DNA from: Hybos culiciformis
Taxonomy: Eukaryota; Arthropoda; Insecta; Diptera; Hybotidae
Assembly: GCA_964007475.1 (NCBI GenBank)
Contig: OZ023273.1
Coordinates: forward strand, 71,587,842-71,651,841
Direction: 5' to 3'
DNA: 64,000 bases
Part shown: in pieces, positions 22,182-34,096 of the stretch
Layout: each line of letters begins with the position of its first letter
Position numbering within the stretch: position 1 is the first letter of the stretch
Program-made: the position numbers and the translations under genes
The notes under the pieces: generated by a model
Seen by the model: only the letters and a program-made list of their open reading frames with translations
Told to the model about the DNA's origin: nothing
The model's database searches: none

Positions 22182-22688
22182 ATTCAATTTATAATTAAAA
22201 CTTTAGAAAATAAATTATTTTGTATATTATATTTTATTATATTTTGTGATATTCAGAAATTTGATTGTTATTTATTTTGAAAAAAAATTATTAGTTTTTT
22301 ATGTTAAGCTAAATTATAATTTATTTGTATTTTCATTTTTTTATAATCAGAAAGATAATTTTTTTTTTTTTGAGAATTTATTTATTTTTATATTTATTTA
22401 TTATTACCTGACTTATTTTGAAAAAATTATATCAATGTAGGTAATAGGTACTTAATATTTTGAGATGAATGTTTAATTTTTGATTTACTTATAGTTTATA
22501 GAAAATTTGTGTAATTATTTTTTTATTTGCTAATCAAGTAATTAAGAACAATATATTTTGTAAAATTTTATTTTATAATTTCTATTAAAATAAAAAAATT
22601 AATTTCATGAAAAATTTAAAGCTTTATTATTTTCAGTAAATGAAAAAAAATCAGAAAATTGAAAAAATATAGTGAAAATGACGGGGGG

Positions 22689-22939
22689 GTGCCTTAAAGA
22701 CAAGTGACATAAAGTCAAAAAAAATATTGAAAGTGACATAAAGTCCATTGACTTTATGTCACTTTCTATCTTGATTTTATGTCACATTATAAAAGCGACA
22801 TAAGGTCAATTGACTTTATTTCACTTTATATCTTTATTTTATGACATTTTTAAAAAGCGACATAAAGTCAATTGACATCATGTCGCTTTTAAAAGTGACA
22901 TAAGGTCAATTGACTTTATGTAACTTGACTTTAAGGCAC
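22689..22939. mobile_element. Inverted-repeat unit of CATAAAGTCAATTGACTTTATG words within the MULE
   Basis: Ends GTGCCTTAAAGACAAGTGAC and, reverse-complemented, GTGCCTTAAAGTCAAGTTAC are inverted repeats. The body is four palindromes of AAAGTCAATTGACTTT joined by AT-rich linkers. No target duplication was recognised, so it may be a nested element or a part of the MULE itself. Confidence 0.7.
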
Positions 22940-22949
22940 ATACATACTT

Positions 22950-23107
22950 TGAAAAAATACAGTGAAAAGATACAGTGAAATGAAAATACAGTGAAATAGA
23001 ATACAGTAAGATGGAAAATACAGTAAAATGGAATACAGTGAAATGGTAAAACAGTGATCTTCAAAAATACAGTGTAATGATACTACAGTGAAATGATCGT
23101 ACAGTCA
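22950..23107. repeat. Right subterminal TACAGT array of the MULE
   Basis: About ten TACAGT words (the reverse complement of the left array word ACTGTA), typically ATACAGTGAAATG, spaced 10-20 bp. Confidence 0.85.
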
Positions 23108-23235
23108 AGCGTACCGCTCCCATGGTAATCTTATAATTTTTTTTCATTTTGTAAAAATTGTATAGGAACTTTCGATATTATTTGTCTATAAAAAAATTTG
23201 ATATTGCATTAGAACTGAATTTTGAAGCTTTTAAG

Positions 23236-23832
23236 AAGACTTGTTACGATCCAAAAATTTTTGTCGCAAAATTTGATTGAAAAACCGTTTTAGATTATAG
23301 GTTGATGTCCTTTTTATATAAAAACATTGGATATCAAAAAATACTAAAAGTTGCTCGTTTCAACAGTATATATATTCTATATCTTCTAAGTAATCTAAGT
23401 GAACGCATAATGTATCTTGCAAACATGTATATTATTCATCTTAAAAAATGAGAAACGGACGAACGCAAACTGACAATTACATAGTTTTCTCACATTTTTT
23501 ATGAGTCTCGCTCCGTCCAAAAAATTTTTGTCACAAAATTTTATTGAAAAGCTGTTTTAGATTATTTTAAAGTTTAATTTAGAAAAAATAATTCTTTCAC
23601 AAGCTCCAGAATGTCTTCACAACTATTTTATGACAATAAAAAATAGTTCTGAAGAGATTTCGTACACTTAGCCTCAACCGATTCTAAACAGTTTTATACT
23701 ATTTTAAAGAATGAAACAGTCCGTAGGTTTTGAATTAAAAATTTTTTTTTTCTAAATTCAACTTTAAAATAATCTAAAACGGCTTTTCAATCAAATTTTG
23801 GAACATAAATTTTTGGGACGGGGCAAGTCCTC
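23236..23832. mobile_element. Foldback MITE copies (CTCCGTCCC family)
   Basis: 23515-23832 is a palindromic element: the left arm starts CTCCGTCCAAAAAATTTTTG and the reverse complement of the right arm CCCCGTCCCAAAAATTTATG, both continuing through GTTTTAGATTATTTTAAAGT. A further partial end of the same family is at 23236-23300. Other copies are at 24843-25094, 25100-25478 and 54960-55195. Most copies are followed outward by an AAGAGGACTTG-like edge. Confidence 0.8.
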
Positions 23833-24842
23833 TTAAGGTAAAAGTAATTTAAACATTGTGAGATTATTTTACATAATGAATGGATCCAAACGATTGCGGC
23901 TTCACACAGTTTCTGTGTAAAAGCAAAGAAATAAGAATACTCTCAGTTTTATTTTTGAATCTTTGTTGCATTTTCTTACACATTTGCATTTGCAGACGAA
24001 AAATTGGAACAATAAATGTCTCATAAGTATATAGAGTTATAAATGATGATGATTATTAAAAAACTTTTTTTTTTCGCACAAATTATATATTCAAGCTTTC
24101 AGAGGCTAAAGAAGAATACTAAACTAATTATGCTCTTTTGAATTTTTTTTTAATATTTCGCTAAGTTGACATTTTTATATAAAAAAAAATTTTAGTTTTT
24201 TTATTGTTTATTATTTTCCCTATGATCAAAAAGAATTCTGCTCTCAATTCTATTTAATTAAAGCTCATTATGGCTTGAAAAAGAATTTCTTTGTTGTAGC
24301 AAAAAATATTTCTAAAGTATTATTAACACTAAATTACTACACCTTCTTTCATATTTTGCGACCAAAGGATATAAAAATTTTATAAAACAAAGCAAAAAAA
24401 AAAACTTTTTAAATATTTTTTATTTTTATTTTATTCCTCGAAGGGAATTACTAAATAATATTGCACTAAAAAATTGTTTTCTTATTTCCTTATGCTAAAA
24501 ATAAAAAAATAAGAAAAAGTTAGAAATTTTTTAAATTTCATGAAAATTGTTTACAATTTATTTTTTTTTCTTTATATATTTTCTAAGAAAAGTTTTTATT
24601 TTCTTACATAATTTTACAGAATTACCAGAGTTGGAAAAATTTACCTTAGATTAAAAATGAAAAAAAAATAAAATAAAATTCATGTTAAATTGTTATTTAT
24701 TTGCAATTTAATTTCATTTATATTGATAATTAAATTTTAAGAAAATTATGTATTTTTGAGATAATTGGGAAATTTTATACTACATATGTATATATAATCG
24801 TTTAGAATTACCGTATATTTAGTAAATTCATTTCCTTAGCTA
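23833..24842. other. No gene seen
   Basis: AT-rich DNA between foldback copies. Confidence 0.7.
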
Positions 24843-25094
24843 AGAGGACATGGTAGTTCCAAACAATTTTTTGTCCCAAAATTTAATAGAAAAGCAGTTT
24901 TAGATTATTTTAAAGTTTTATTTAGAAATAAAAATTCATTCACAACCTCTGGACTGTTTCACACTTTAAAATGGTACAAAACTTTTTAGAATCGGTTAAA
25001 GCTAAGTGAAAAAATGGTATGAAACTTTTTAGAATCAGTTAAGGCTAAGTGTTAAAAATCTTTTCAAAACTAGTTTATGTAAGTCCTCTTAAGA
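24843..25094. mobile_element. Rearranged CTCCGTCCC-family foldback copy
   Basis: It starts AAGAGGACATGGTAGTTCC and ends with AAGTCCTCTT. The interior repeats the segment ACTTTTTAGAATCGGTTAA...GCTAAGTG twice, suggesting internal duplication. Confidence 0.7.
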
Positions 25095-25099
25095 AGAGT

Positions 25100-25478
25100 T
25101 GCTCCGTCCCAAACTTTTTTATCCCAAAATTTGATTGAAAAGCCGTTTTAGATTATTTTAAAGTTTTATTTAGAAATAAAAATTTCATTCACAACCTCTG
25201 GACTGTTTCATACTTTAAAATGGTATAAAACTTTTTAGAATCGGTTAAGGCTAAGTGCTGGAAATCTCTTCAAAACTATTTTTTTATGTCATAAAATAGT
25301 TTTCAAGAGATATTGAGCACTTAGCCTTAACCGATTCTAAAAAGTTTTACACCATTTTAAAATAAGAAACAGTCTAGAAGTTGTGAATGAAATTTTTTTT
25401 TCTAAATTAAACTTTAAAATAATCTAAAACGGCTTTTGAATCAAATTTTGGGACATAAAATGTTTGGGACGGAGTAAG
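25100..25478. mobile_element. Complete CTCCGTCCC-family foldback MITE
   Basis: Left arm CTCCGTCCCAAACTTTTTTA and right arm (reverse complement) CTCCGTCCCAAACATTTTAT remain complementary for well over 100 bp each, through TTTAGATTATTTTAAAG and GGCTAAGTGCT, around a centre near 25290 with AAAACTATTTTTTTATG. No coding frame. Confidence 0.85.
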
Positions 25479-26118
25479 CAAGAAATGTTATTTTGATTTG
25501 GGAAAACCATGTAATTGTCAGTTTGCGACCGTTTTTAATTTTTTGACATGAATAATTTATTTGCAGGTACATTATGCGTTCACTTAGATTACTTAAAAGA
25601 TGTAATATATATCTATATATACTTTTCTGCTTTTAGTCCAATGTTTTTTGTATAATAAGGACCTCAACTCAAACGGAATATTAACTCATAGAAAATAATA
25701 AAATTTTACGTCGAACTCGTGATGCATAAATTCAAAAAAATCCATATATATGACTTAGAAGAGTTAGATATATATAAGATTATATAAGATTTAATCCATT
25801 TTTTTTTTGCAATATGTAAAAATGTATTGATGATTATATATAATGTAAAATGAATTGTAATGCGGGCTAATAAAAGCTTTCATCCATTTTCTGTTTCTTT
25901 ATTTATTTATTTATTTGAAATTCATTAGGTTTAATATTCTTTTTGAATGAAAATACAATATTTATAAACCAGTAGGTACATTTTTAATTCTGATATTGAA
26001 ATTCTACATTATACTATTATACATCGGTCCACACGGAAAGCATACGGAATTTTTGCAGAAATTATGATTTCAATTTAAAAAAAAATTGATTTCGCTATTC
26101 AGAAATATTATTGAGTAA

Positions 26119-26291
26119 AGCCCGGTTTTCACGATCCAAGTACATTTTCTTCAAATCGACTTGGACGCTCTTTTTGATCATGTAAACAGGGTGTCCAAGT
26201 CAACTTGAATCAAAGTTGAGTAGGACACTGCTCAACTTACATTGATCAAAGTAACTTGGATAAAGTGTACTTGGATCGGGAAAACCGGGCA
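26119..26291. mobile_element. Small MITE, PIF/Harbinger-like, TAA duplication
   Basis: The ends AGCCCGGTTTTCACGATCC and (reverse complement) TGCCCGGTTTTCCCGATCC are near-identical inverted repeats containing GATCCAAGTACA. They are flanked by TAA at 26116-26118 and 26292-26294, the 3-bp duplication typical of Harbinger MITEs. The interior repeats CAAGT/ACTTG words in both orientations. Confidence 0.8.
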
Positions 26292-26294
26292 TAA

Positions 26295-28057
26295 ATGAAT
26301 GATCAACATTTTTTTTCCGCTTCGATTATGCACCGCTTCGATATATTGAATTAAATCAACAAAACTTGGTGCCAAAAGAAAGCACAAATTACGCTTGACA
26401 ATTTTTTTGTATCAATATTTATTGCATAATTAGAAATAAAATTAATTGTGAGATTAATGCTTTTCGGGGGCGGCAAAAACAAAATCTTCATGAACAAAAC
26501 TTAAATTAAAAAAATATTCGATAAATATCTTAAAAAATTTTTCGGATGTCCGTTAAATTATAATTTTCCAAAGTTCTAACCGTAAACAGAGCGATTGAAC
26601 AACTAATTTTTTTAAGCAAAATAAAATTTAAAGGAAATTTCTCATTTTTTTGAAAATTATTTAATTTATATTTAAAAAAAAAACCGATTTTTTTATTATT
26701 TCAATAGGTATTTATAAAAAGCTTATTTCTCATTGAAAAATGGGCAATTCCCAAATAATTCTCTATATTTTTTGATAACAACTTAACATAACAACGTAAT
26801 AGCTCTCTCTCACTGTCTCATCATAAAAAAAGCTTGAATCCTTAAAGCTTATCGAAATATTTTCCGTGTTGTACGAAATTCAGCAATATTTCTTACCAAA
26901 GAGAATAAATTTTGTGGAAATTCCAGAAAATTTCTCTCAAAGTTGGTTTTTTGTTTTCTAAGTGAAAATAATGAGAGTAAAGTAAAAATTCAAAAATAGA
27001 GTTTATTTAGTGAAAATAGCAATAAATTGGTTTTCTTTTTTTGTTATAACATCAAGAATATTTTGATATTTTTGAATTGCCATCTAAATATATTTAAGAA
27101 CTGAAAGTCGAAAAGTTTAATTAAAGATTAATTATATAATATAGTTTTCTGAACATTTTGTAAGTTTTATTTTATATCGTCATAGCATAATAATTTTAAT
27201 TAATTATTCATGAACATACCTAGTAAAGGAGAAAAAGAAAAACTTTCAAAGTTTCCTGTTTTTCAAGGATTTAAGGAAATTTTATGTGATTCAAAAAATA
27301 TCCCTTTTTTATCTCATATAACGAAAAATATATATTTTCAGGTCACGGACGGATGCTTTATTTAAGCTTTTTTTTTCTCATATATACATTCAATAAATAG
27401 TATCTTGGGGATAATGTCCCATCCCAATTATATTTCCTTAAAATTTTTTATTTAGAATATTCAAATATTTTTTTTTTTGTTATATTCCCACTTTTCTTTT
27501 ATGTACAAAGACACAAAAATTATACTTACCTATGTAAGTGAGACAAATTAGTATTAAAATTTATTTTTCAATAATCATTTCTTTTTCTTTTTTTAATATC
27601 AAGCGAATAATGGTCTTTATATTTTTAATTCTATTCGAAGTTCCTTCTCTAAGGTTATTATCTTAGAAAAGCAATAGATGTAGTTGTTTTAGATCTTAGA
27701 TTATTCAGTATAATCAAAAATTCATTAGTATACTTGATTTAAAATTTATAAAAATATTAATTTTTAATTGAGTCGGTGAACGTTTTTTTTTTCATTTAAT
27801 ATATGTACTTTGTTTCAATATTATTTAACTTTAAGTGTATATAAACTTTCTATACAATTAAAATATTGTTGTCGCTGAACTAGAGATATTTTGGAATTTG
27901 CATAAAGATGAGTTAAGCCAGAAATAATATTGGATAGTGAACTAGCATACAACTAGCAAATAGTTTTTTTATTTGGCTTTCTGAGAATATTATAAAGCTG
28001 GTTCCTTTCTTTCATATATCATAAGTTGAATCATATATTAAAAACATTCACAATTAC
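26295..28057. other. No gene seen
   Basis: AT-rich DNA. CACACGGAAA near 26032 and its complement near 26864 might mark another old element, which I could not delimit. Confidence 0.6.
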
Positions 28058-28695
28058 TACCAGGGCCGGTTCTAGAAGTTTTCTATATAAATATATAGGT
28101 GAAAAGCAAATTTGCCCTAATAAAAATAAAAAAATTAATCAGGAATTTCTTTCTCTACGTCAGACTAACTAAACGATATTGTCACATTTGTGATCTCAAG
28201 TAAGATTTAATTATTTTCAGCTTTGAAATGCTTCTCTCAGCACTAGCAACTCTGACCGGTAACATTGGAGGATGCGAAGAGCTATCGAGAGATTTGAGAA
28301 TTCTCATGAAAAAGCATGTGTAGCGACCGATAGTAACTTAAAAAAAGAGAAGCATACACGGCATGGAAAAGTAGAAAACATTATTACTGTTAAATTCACA
28401 AATAACTTGCAAAATCTGAACAGAAATTCAAATTAAAAAAAAAAAAAATTAAATTTAAAACTGACAAAAAATTTAGAAAATGCCGCGCTATAAGTACTGA
28501 AAATGCCGCGCTATAAGAACCATACACGGCATGGAAAAGTAGAAAACATTATTACTGTTAAATTCACAAATAACTTGCAAAATCTGAACAGAAATTCAAA
28601 TTAAAAAAAAAAATTAAATTTAAAACTGACAAAAAATTTAGAAAATGCCGCGCTATAAGTACTACGAAACTGCCTACGCCTAGAACCAGGCCTAT
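28058..28695. mobile_element. Probable non-autonomous hAT-like element with internal duplication
   Basis: The left edge CCAGGGCCGGTTCTAGAAG and the reverse complement of the right edge AGGCCTGGTTCTAGGCG are imperfect inverted repeats of a hAT-like type. No matching 8-bp duplication was found, so boundaries are approximate. The body contains a 168-bp tandem duplication (28353-28663). Confidence 0.55.
28353..28663. repeat. 168-bp tandem duplication
   Basis: The unit begins CATACACGGCATGGAAAAG at 28353 and again at 28521. The two copies are nearly identical apart from the length of an A run. Each ends with GAAAATGCCGCGCTATAAG, itself duplicated at the junction. Confidence 0.92.
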
Positions 28696-29334
28696 GAAAA
28701 CATACATTCAACTACTATCTTTGGTACATAAAATTCGTCGCAGTCTATTCGCTGGTTAAGAAACCTTTATTTATTTAATATATAATATAATATAAAAATA
28801 GCGTTTTGTGCTTCAGGTAAGATATATTTAATAGTTGTCAATTACGTATATTTGCAAATGTATTAAATAAAAAATTAATTTAAATTTAAATTATTTTTTA
28901 ATTGGATTTCAAAAGTGCAAAACAAAAAACTAAAAACATAAAATTTTGTAATTAAAAAATAAACCAAATAAATTTATTTAATGGTTTTTTTCAAAAATTA
29001 GAATTATTGAAAACCACTAAATATGTAAAACCGCAAATGACAATTCCACGTATACTTATAAATATATGACAATTCCATACGTATAATTTTCCATGTAAAA
29101 TTATTTTTGGCTCAATTTGAAAACATATATTCTTTTTCCATTGAGATATTTCAAGCGTATTATTTGCACCGTGTTTTCAATAATTCTTAGAAAATAATTA
29201 TGATCATTACTCTATCTATTACAACAACTGCTTGATTATTATTTTTAATGCGTTGGGGATCGTTATGTTGTATTTAGTGCTATAGAATTTAGATCACTAA
29301 ATGGAGTATTATATGCGTCAATAAACGTGCAATC
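28696..29334. other. No gene seen
   Basis: AT-rich non-coding DNA. Confidence 0.7.
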
Positions 29335-29436
29335 ATTTAGATGCATCTGCGTAAATAATGAAAAAATTTAGATGCATCAGCGTATATAATGAAAAAATTT
29401 AGATGCATCAGCGTAAATAATGAAATAATTTAGATG
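29335..29436. repeat. 31-bp tandem repeat, 3.3 copies
   Basis: The unit starts ATTTAGATGCATC and continues GCGTAAATAATGAAAAA. Copies differ at three or four positions. Confidence 0.9.
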
Positions 29437-29620
29437 TTTCGTATTGAATATTACGTAATACCTAAACAAACATAATATCTCTCACAATATTTCAATACAG
29501 CCAAATACAAAAAAAAAAAAAGAGAAAAAATATTCTCTCTTTGCAACTACCTCTCCCCTACGCATTAAAACAGTATATTGGATATGTAAACAAAATTTGT
29601 TATACAACTCGTTTTGTATT

Positions 29621-29713
29621 TACACAAAAATACATTGACACTTGTCAATTTATATCACTCGACCTTCGGTGTCGTGATACAAGTATTGACTCGTGTCAAT
29701 GTATTTTTGTGTA
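29621..29713. repeat. 93-bp hairpin with precursor-like stem
   Basis: TACACAAAAATACATTGACAC at the left pairs perfectly with its complement at the right end, then GTCAAT/ATTGAC and TATCAC.CGACC/GGTGTCGTGATA pair after small bulges, closing on a short loop (about 29662-29672). A frame of 72 codons across it is incidental. It could be a tiny foldback element or a hairpin RNA. Confidence 0.75.
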
Positions 29714-29759
29714 TACAGAACTCTTAATTAATAACAAATTTAGTTTACATATACAATAA

Positions 29760-32700
29760 TCTACTATTAATGAGTTCATATTTTGAAAATTATATTTATT
29801 CGTTACTTATCAGAACATACAATTTTTAGTTTTGCTTCCAATAAAAGCTTATTATTATTTTGGTTCTTTACCACCAACAATAATATTATAGAAATATTTA
29901 TGTTCGAAATATTTATCCATTGAAATGTATTTAAAATTAATTTGGATAGCAAAAAAAATATTCTCTATATTATACTTTACACGATTTTATTTAAAACACA
30001 AATTTGGCAATTTGTTGCAACTGATATTTGACCCACTTCTTCCAAACCGATTTTGCTGGTGACAATATACAATATTCCATCAACGCTGACCCATCGGAAA
30101 ATGCATTCAAAAATTCAGAATAATCGGTTCAATAGGTAGTGAATCGAAAGGTATTTAAAAATACAATGTATGTCAACAAATTGTTGGAGTCTTGGATTCG
30201 CAAATTAAACTGAAGTTATATTTTCGACTTTTTAGTACATATTTAAGGAATAAAAACTTGTAACTTAAAATTTATATTTTAAATTTATTTATTTTTTTAA
30301 TATATAACAAAATGTATGCTTTATTAAATTTTTCTTTACTATATTCCACGAAATTATATTTTGAATGCAATTATTGTGATATAATAAATTACCACTTAAA
30401 AATACAGTTTATTTGAACAGTGGTTTTTCTCAAATTAAATAAGAGTATACATACCTAGAACTTTTTTTAGGCGACAATATTTTTCACATTATCAAAACAA
30501 AATTCTTTCAATCAAGGCAGTTTTAATTAACCAAACCGATTATAAGGAAAATAATAAATAAGAAATCCTTTAAAATAAATTAAAAACTTTCTACTTTCAT
30601 TTTTTAATAATAGGAAAAAAAATATTTATTGTTTACTTAGGGGCTTAATGAGACTGAAAACCAGTCCGAAGTAATATATGCGAGAATTTGTATAAAAAAA
30701 TCTAATAGTCCAAGTTAAAAATAATTTAAATTAAAGTAATTTTTTTCGAAAAAAAAAATTATGAAATATAAATAAAAAAAGAAAGGTATAAAACAAAATA
30801 TATAGATTTATTTTTCGTTTTTTATATTGACGACTAATATAATTGAAAATATATACTTATGTATATACATATATATAATTAGTTGAGCATATCAATTAAT
30901 TAATAATTATTATACACAAGCACAATTAAAAAGTCGTATAATTATAGACAGTCAGGAGTAGTTTTTCCTCTCATCTAACCACTAGGTTAGATTAAAAATA
31001 AAGTAAACGCTGTTTAAAAATAAAGGAAATGCTGTTATATACTGGGTTTCAAGAGGTCTTTTCACATATGTCTCATAATTAAGGGGCCTCCAAACAACAT
31101 TATACAAAACGATAAAAATAACGTTTACTTCACACTTTTACGTATGTATGGAACAAACAACAAATTCCTTAGTATTACGATTTAATTCTTGTGGTTCTTA
31201 GTGGAATATTTCTAGTGCTTTGAGTTGGAACATAAATTGAAATTATTATATAAACGTTTATTAAGTAGTAGTTACTACTTGGTTAGTACTAACTAGGTAA
31301 TATTTCACGCTTTCTCTAGAATTGAACTAATCGCTATACAATTTAGTTTTTTCGCTCCATTAAAACTATGGCCACATGTTGTCTGAATAGGGCCTCCAAG
31401 TGTCTCTTACAGGCCGTGGTCATATCATACTATATTACGAAAATCCCTTTTTATGCCTTGTTGCAGTTGTCCTGCTGGCCTAAATATTTGTGATACATCG
31501 TCGAATAAATGGAAAAAAATTTTAATTTTCTTAGAAAATTTAATTTTAACCAAATGGAGATTTTAATATGTATTAATATTTTAATATAGAAAATATTTAA
31601 CAAGGATATGGAATGATTATTTAGTATGAAAATTTCCCAATCTTTTTTTTTAATAATTTTTTTTTTGTCTTTTTTTTTTAATAAAATTTTTCCAAGTTTT
31701 AATCCAATGAAATATATAAAATATGTATTTCATCATTCAATTTTATGGATATTGAAAATTTTCTTTTTTTTGTTCATATATGTATATATATGTAGTTATT
31801 TTAATATTACATATATGAAATATCCAATTTATTTTAATTGAAAATTTATAAATTTACTTTTGTAAATTTTATTATTTCAAATAATAAATAATTAAAATGA
31901 TAAAATATAAAATATATAAAAAAATATTCGTATTGTATATTACATATGTACGTATTTTGAATACAAAATTTAACGTAGAAAACAACTTACAAAAATAACA
32001 AAAATTTTTAGCTTGTTATTTATTTTTGATAATTAAATTTAAAATTTACATGTAGAGGTTTTTTACTTAAAACAAAAAAATTACTATAAAATAATACAAA
32101 AAAAATTTTTTTGTATATTTTATCAGAAAAATGGTTTTGCAAAAACTGTCGTTTTAATTCAAATAACAATATATGAAAATAATGTTTAAAGATATGTATT
32201 TTTATATTTGATTGTCATTGTCACTATTGTTTGACAAGTGCGGTTTAGATCTTACACTTTTGTTATTAATATTATATAAATAATTTTTAAAATGTATACT
32301 TAAACAATATTTATTTTTTTATATATCAATATCATGATTACAATATATTCAATAAACAACAATAAGATTGAATCGAACATAAAAATCATTTAGAGCTTAC
32401 TAAGAAAATAAATAAACGGACTATTGAATTGAAAAAACTATAGAGTACATCAGTCATGTACGTTTTTGAAGTTCCTACAATCAGTCTTCTATACGTAACC
32501 ATCTACATACAAATTTCGATCGAAATTCTTTTCTTGTTACTTGAATCAAGATGTACACGTAGGGTATTAATTTTGGCCCTCTAAAATGGTTGAAACCGGC
32601 CTAAAAGTTTTATAGTTATAATCTTTGTAGCATAAAACAAACATTATGGACAGACGTACCAAAAATAAAAGCATATGTATGTATGTATAGTTCGCTAACT

Positions 32701-33734
32701 TCATTTTTGATTGCAGCCGAGCTAAAAAGCTATATCGTTTGTTATTTTATGTTGTTGTTAGTTGTCGTTATCTATATAGTTATAAATATCCATTTGTTGG
32801 TGGTTTGATTTCTACCTCGCATAGATTAAATTTTAAATCTTGATGTGCTATGTATTATTATTATTTTTTGACATTACCAGAGTACCAACCTATTTCAGAT
32901 TGAAAAAAAAATGTACATTAAATTAAATGATTAATTGCAATTTTTACAAAAAAATATTTAACATAATTCACTATTAATCTACGTAGTACGCAGAGATAAT
33001 ATAAAACATATACTTACATTTATTAATTTATAGAAATAGATAACTCTATATAGCTATGAATTTAGTAGTGTTTATATTATATACACAATAAACTTTCTCT
33101 GTTATGTATTATGGCAAAAGAGGAAATTACTTAGCACTGAAAATATCATTAAAAAAAAAAAATTTTTTTTTGTATAAATATTTTGACAATTCGTGATTTA
33201 TTACCTGATTTCGAAAAAGTCACGTTCCTGACATAAAATTTTAACACTCATATTGTACATATAAGAAGATTCACGGTATTGGTGGGGTATACAAATTTTT
33301 AAAGTTTTTTACTTGTACGTACCTGTATATTATACAGCACACAAAAAAAAAGTTTACTGAATTTTTATGGTTGAATCGCAATGACTACGTCAATAATTCC
33401 GCAATGTTAAGCATTAGTTTTATATACATATATTTAAAATAGAATTTTATTTATTATAAACTTTTGATACTTGATAAATTTTTCTCAATAAAAAGCATAC
33501 ACGTATAAGTAAAGCAACAATAAAGAAGAATATATTGTAATAAGAAAAATTCTTTACATATTTAATATTATTCTCTGCACAAGAATGTTAATCAATAAAA
33601 AAATAAAATAAAACAGTACCTCATAAATATAGTATGTAGACCGTTTTTTTGGTTTAGAATACATTAATTTTGAGATACCTCGATCACAATCAGGGGTTGA
33701 ACATTTTTTTTTAAGAGTCGCTTCAATATCATTA
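29760..33734. other. No gene seen over about 4 kb
   Basis: AT-rich DNA with long A/T runs. The open frames at 31626-31841 and 33554-33754 are F/I/K/Y-rich or lack any domain and are not supported. Some moderately complex stretches (31000-31500, 32430-32830) gave no recognisable repeat or coding signal. Confidence 0.6.
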
Positions 33735-33743
33735 TATACCAAT

Positions 33744-34087
33744 GGGAGCGCCACCTTTTCCTGGATTTAATTTGATCGGAATAACATTTGACCGGAATTT
33801 TCATTTTTTACCCGGATTTTATTTACCCGGAACTTTTTTTGTCTGAAATTTTATTTGCCCGGGAAATTTTTTTGCCTGAAATTTTAACAAAAAAAATATT
33901 AAATCTAGGTATATTTTGTATCAAGAGGAATATTTTATATTCCGGTCAATTCAAAAAATTCAGGGAAATGAAAAGCAGTCAAATGAAATTCCGGGCAAAA
34001 GAAATTCCGGGTAAAAAAAATTCGGGGAAATGATTTCCGGTCAAAAGAATTCCGGTCAAATGAATTCCGGGCAAAAGTACCCAACCC
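33744..34087. mobile_element. MULE-type MITE with CCGGAATT words and perfect 9-bp duplication
   Basis: The left end GGGAGCGCCACCTTTTCCTG and the reverse-complemented right end GGGTTGGGTACTTTTGCCC have the same asymmetric pair of starts (GGGAGCG and GGGTTGGGTAC) as the transposase-bearing MULE at 19895-23121, in reverse order. A perfect 9-bp duplication TATACCAAT lies at 33735-33743 and 34088-34096. The interior repeats CCGGAATT with TTTGACC, TTTGCCC or TTTACCC neighbours, in opposite orientation at the two ends, instead of the ACTGTA word. Non-coding. Confidence 0.9.
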
Positions 34088-34096
34088 TATACCAAT

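Larger units (their letters stand above)
19895..23121 (+). mobile_element. Complete Mutator-like element (MULE) with 9-bp target duplication
   Basis: Left end GGGTTGGGTACGTTTAACTG and reverse-complemented right end GGGAGCGGTACGCTTGACTG match at 17 of the first 22 positions. The flanks carry a perfect 9-bp duplication ATGGTAATC (19886-19894 and 23122-23130), as expected of MULEs. Inside each end is an array of about ten ACTGTA words pointing in opposite directions at the two ends. A MULE transposase gene with one nonsense codon occupies 20781-22181. A 97-bp palindrome (20058-20154) and a 251-bp inverted-repeat unit (22689-22939) lie between the arrays and the gene. It is the only MULE in the window with a transposase and is the natural reference for the small elements at 33744 and 35472. 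Confidence 0.93.
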
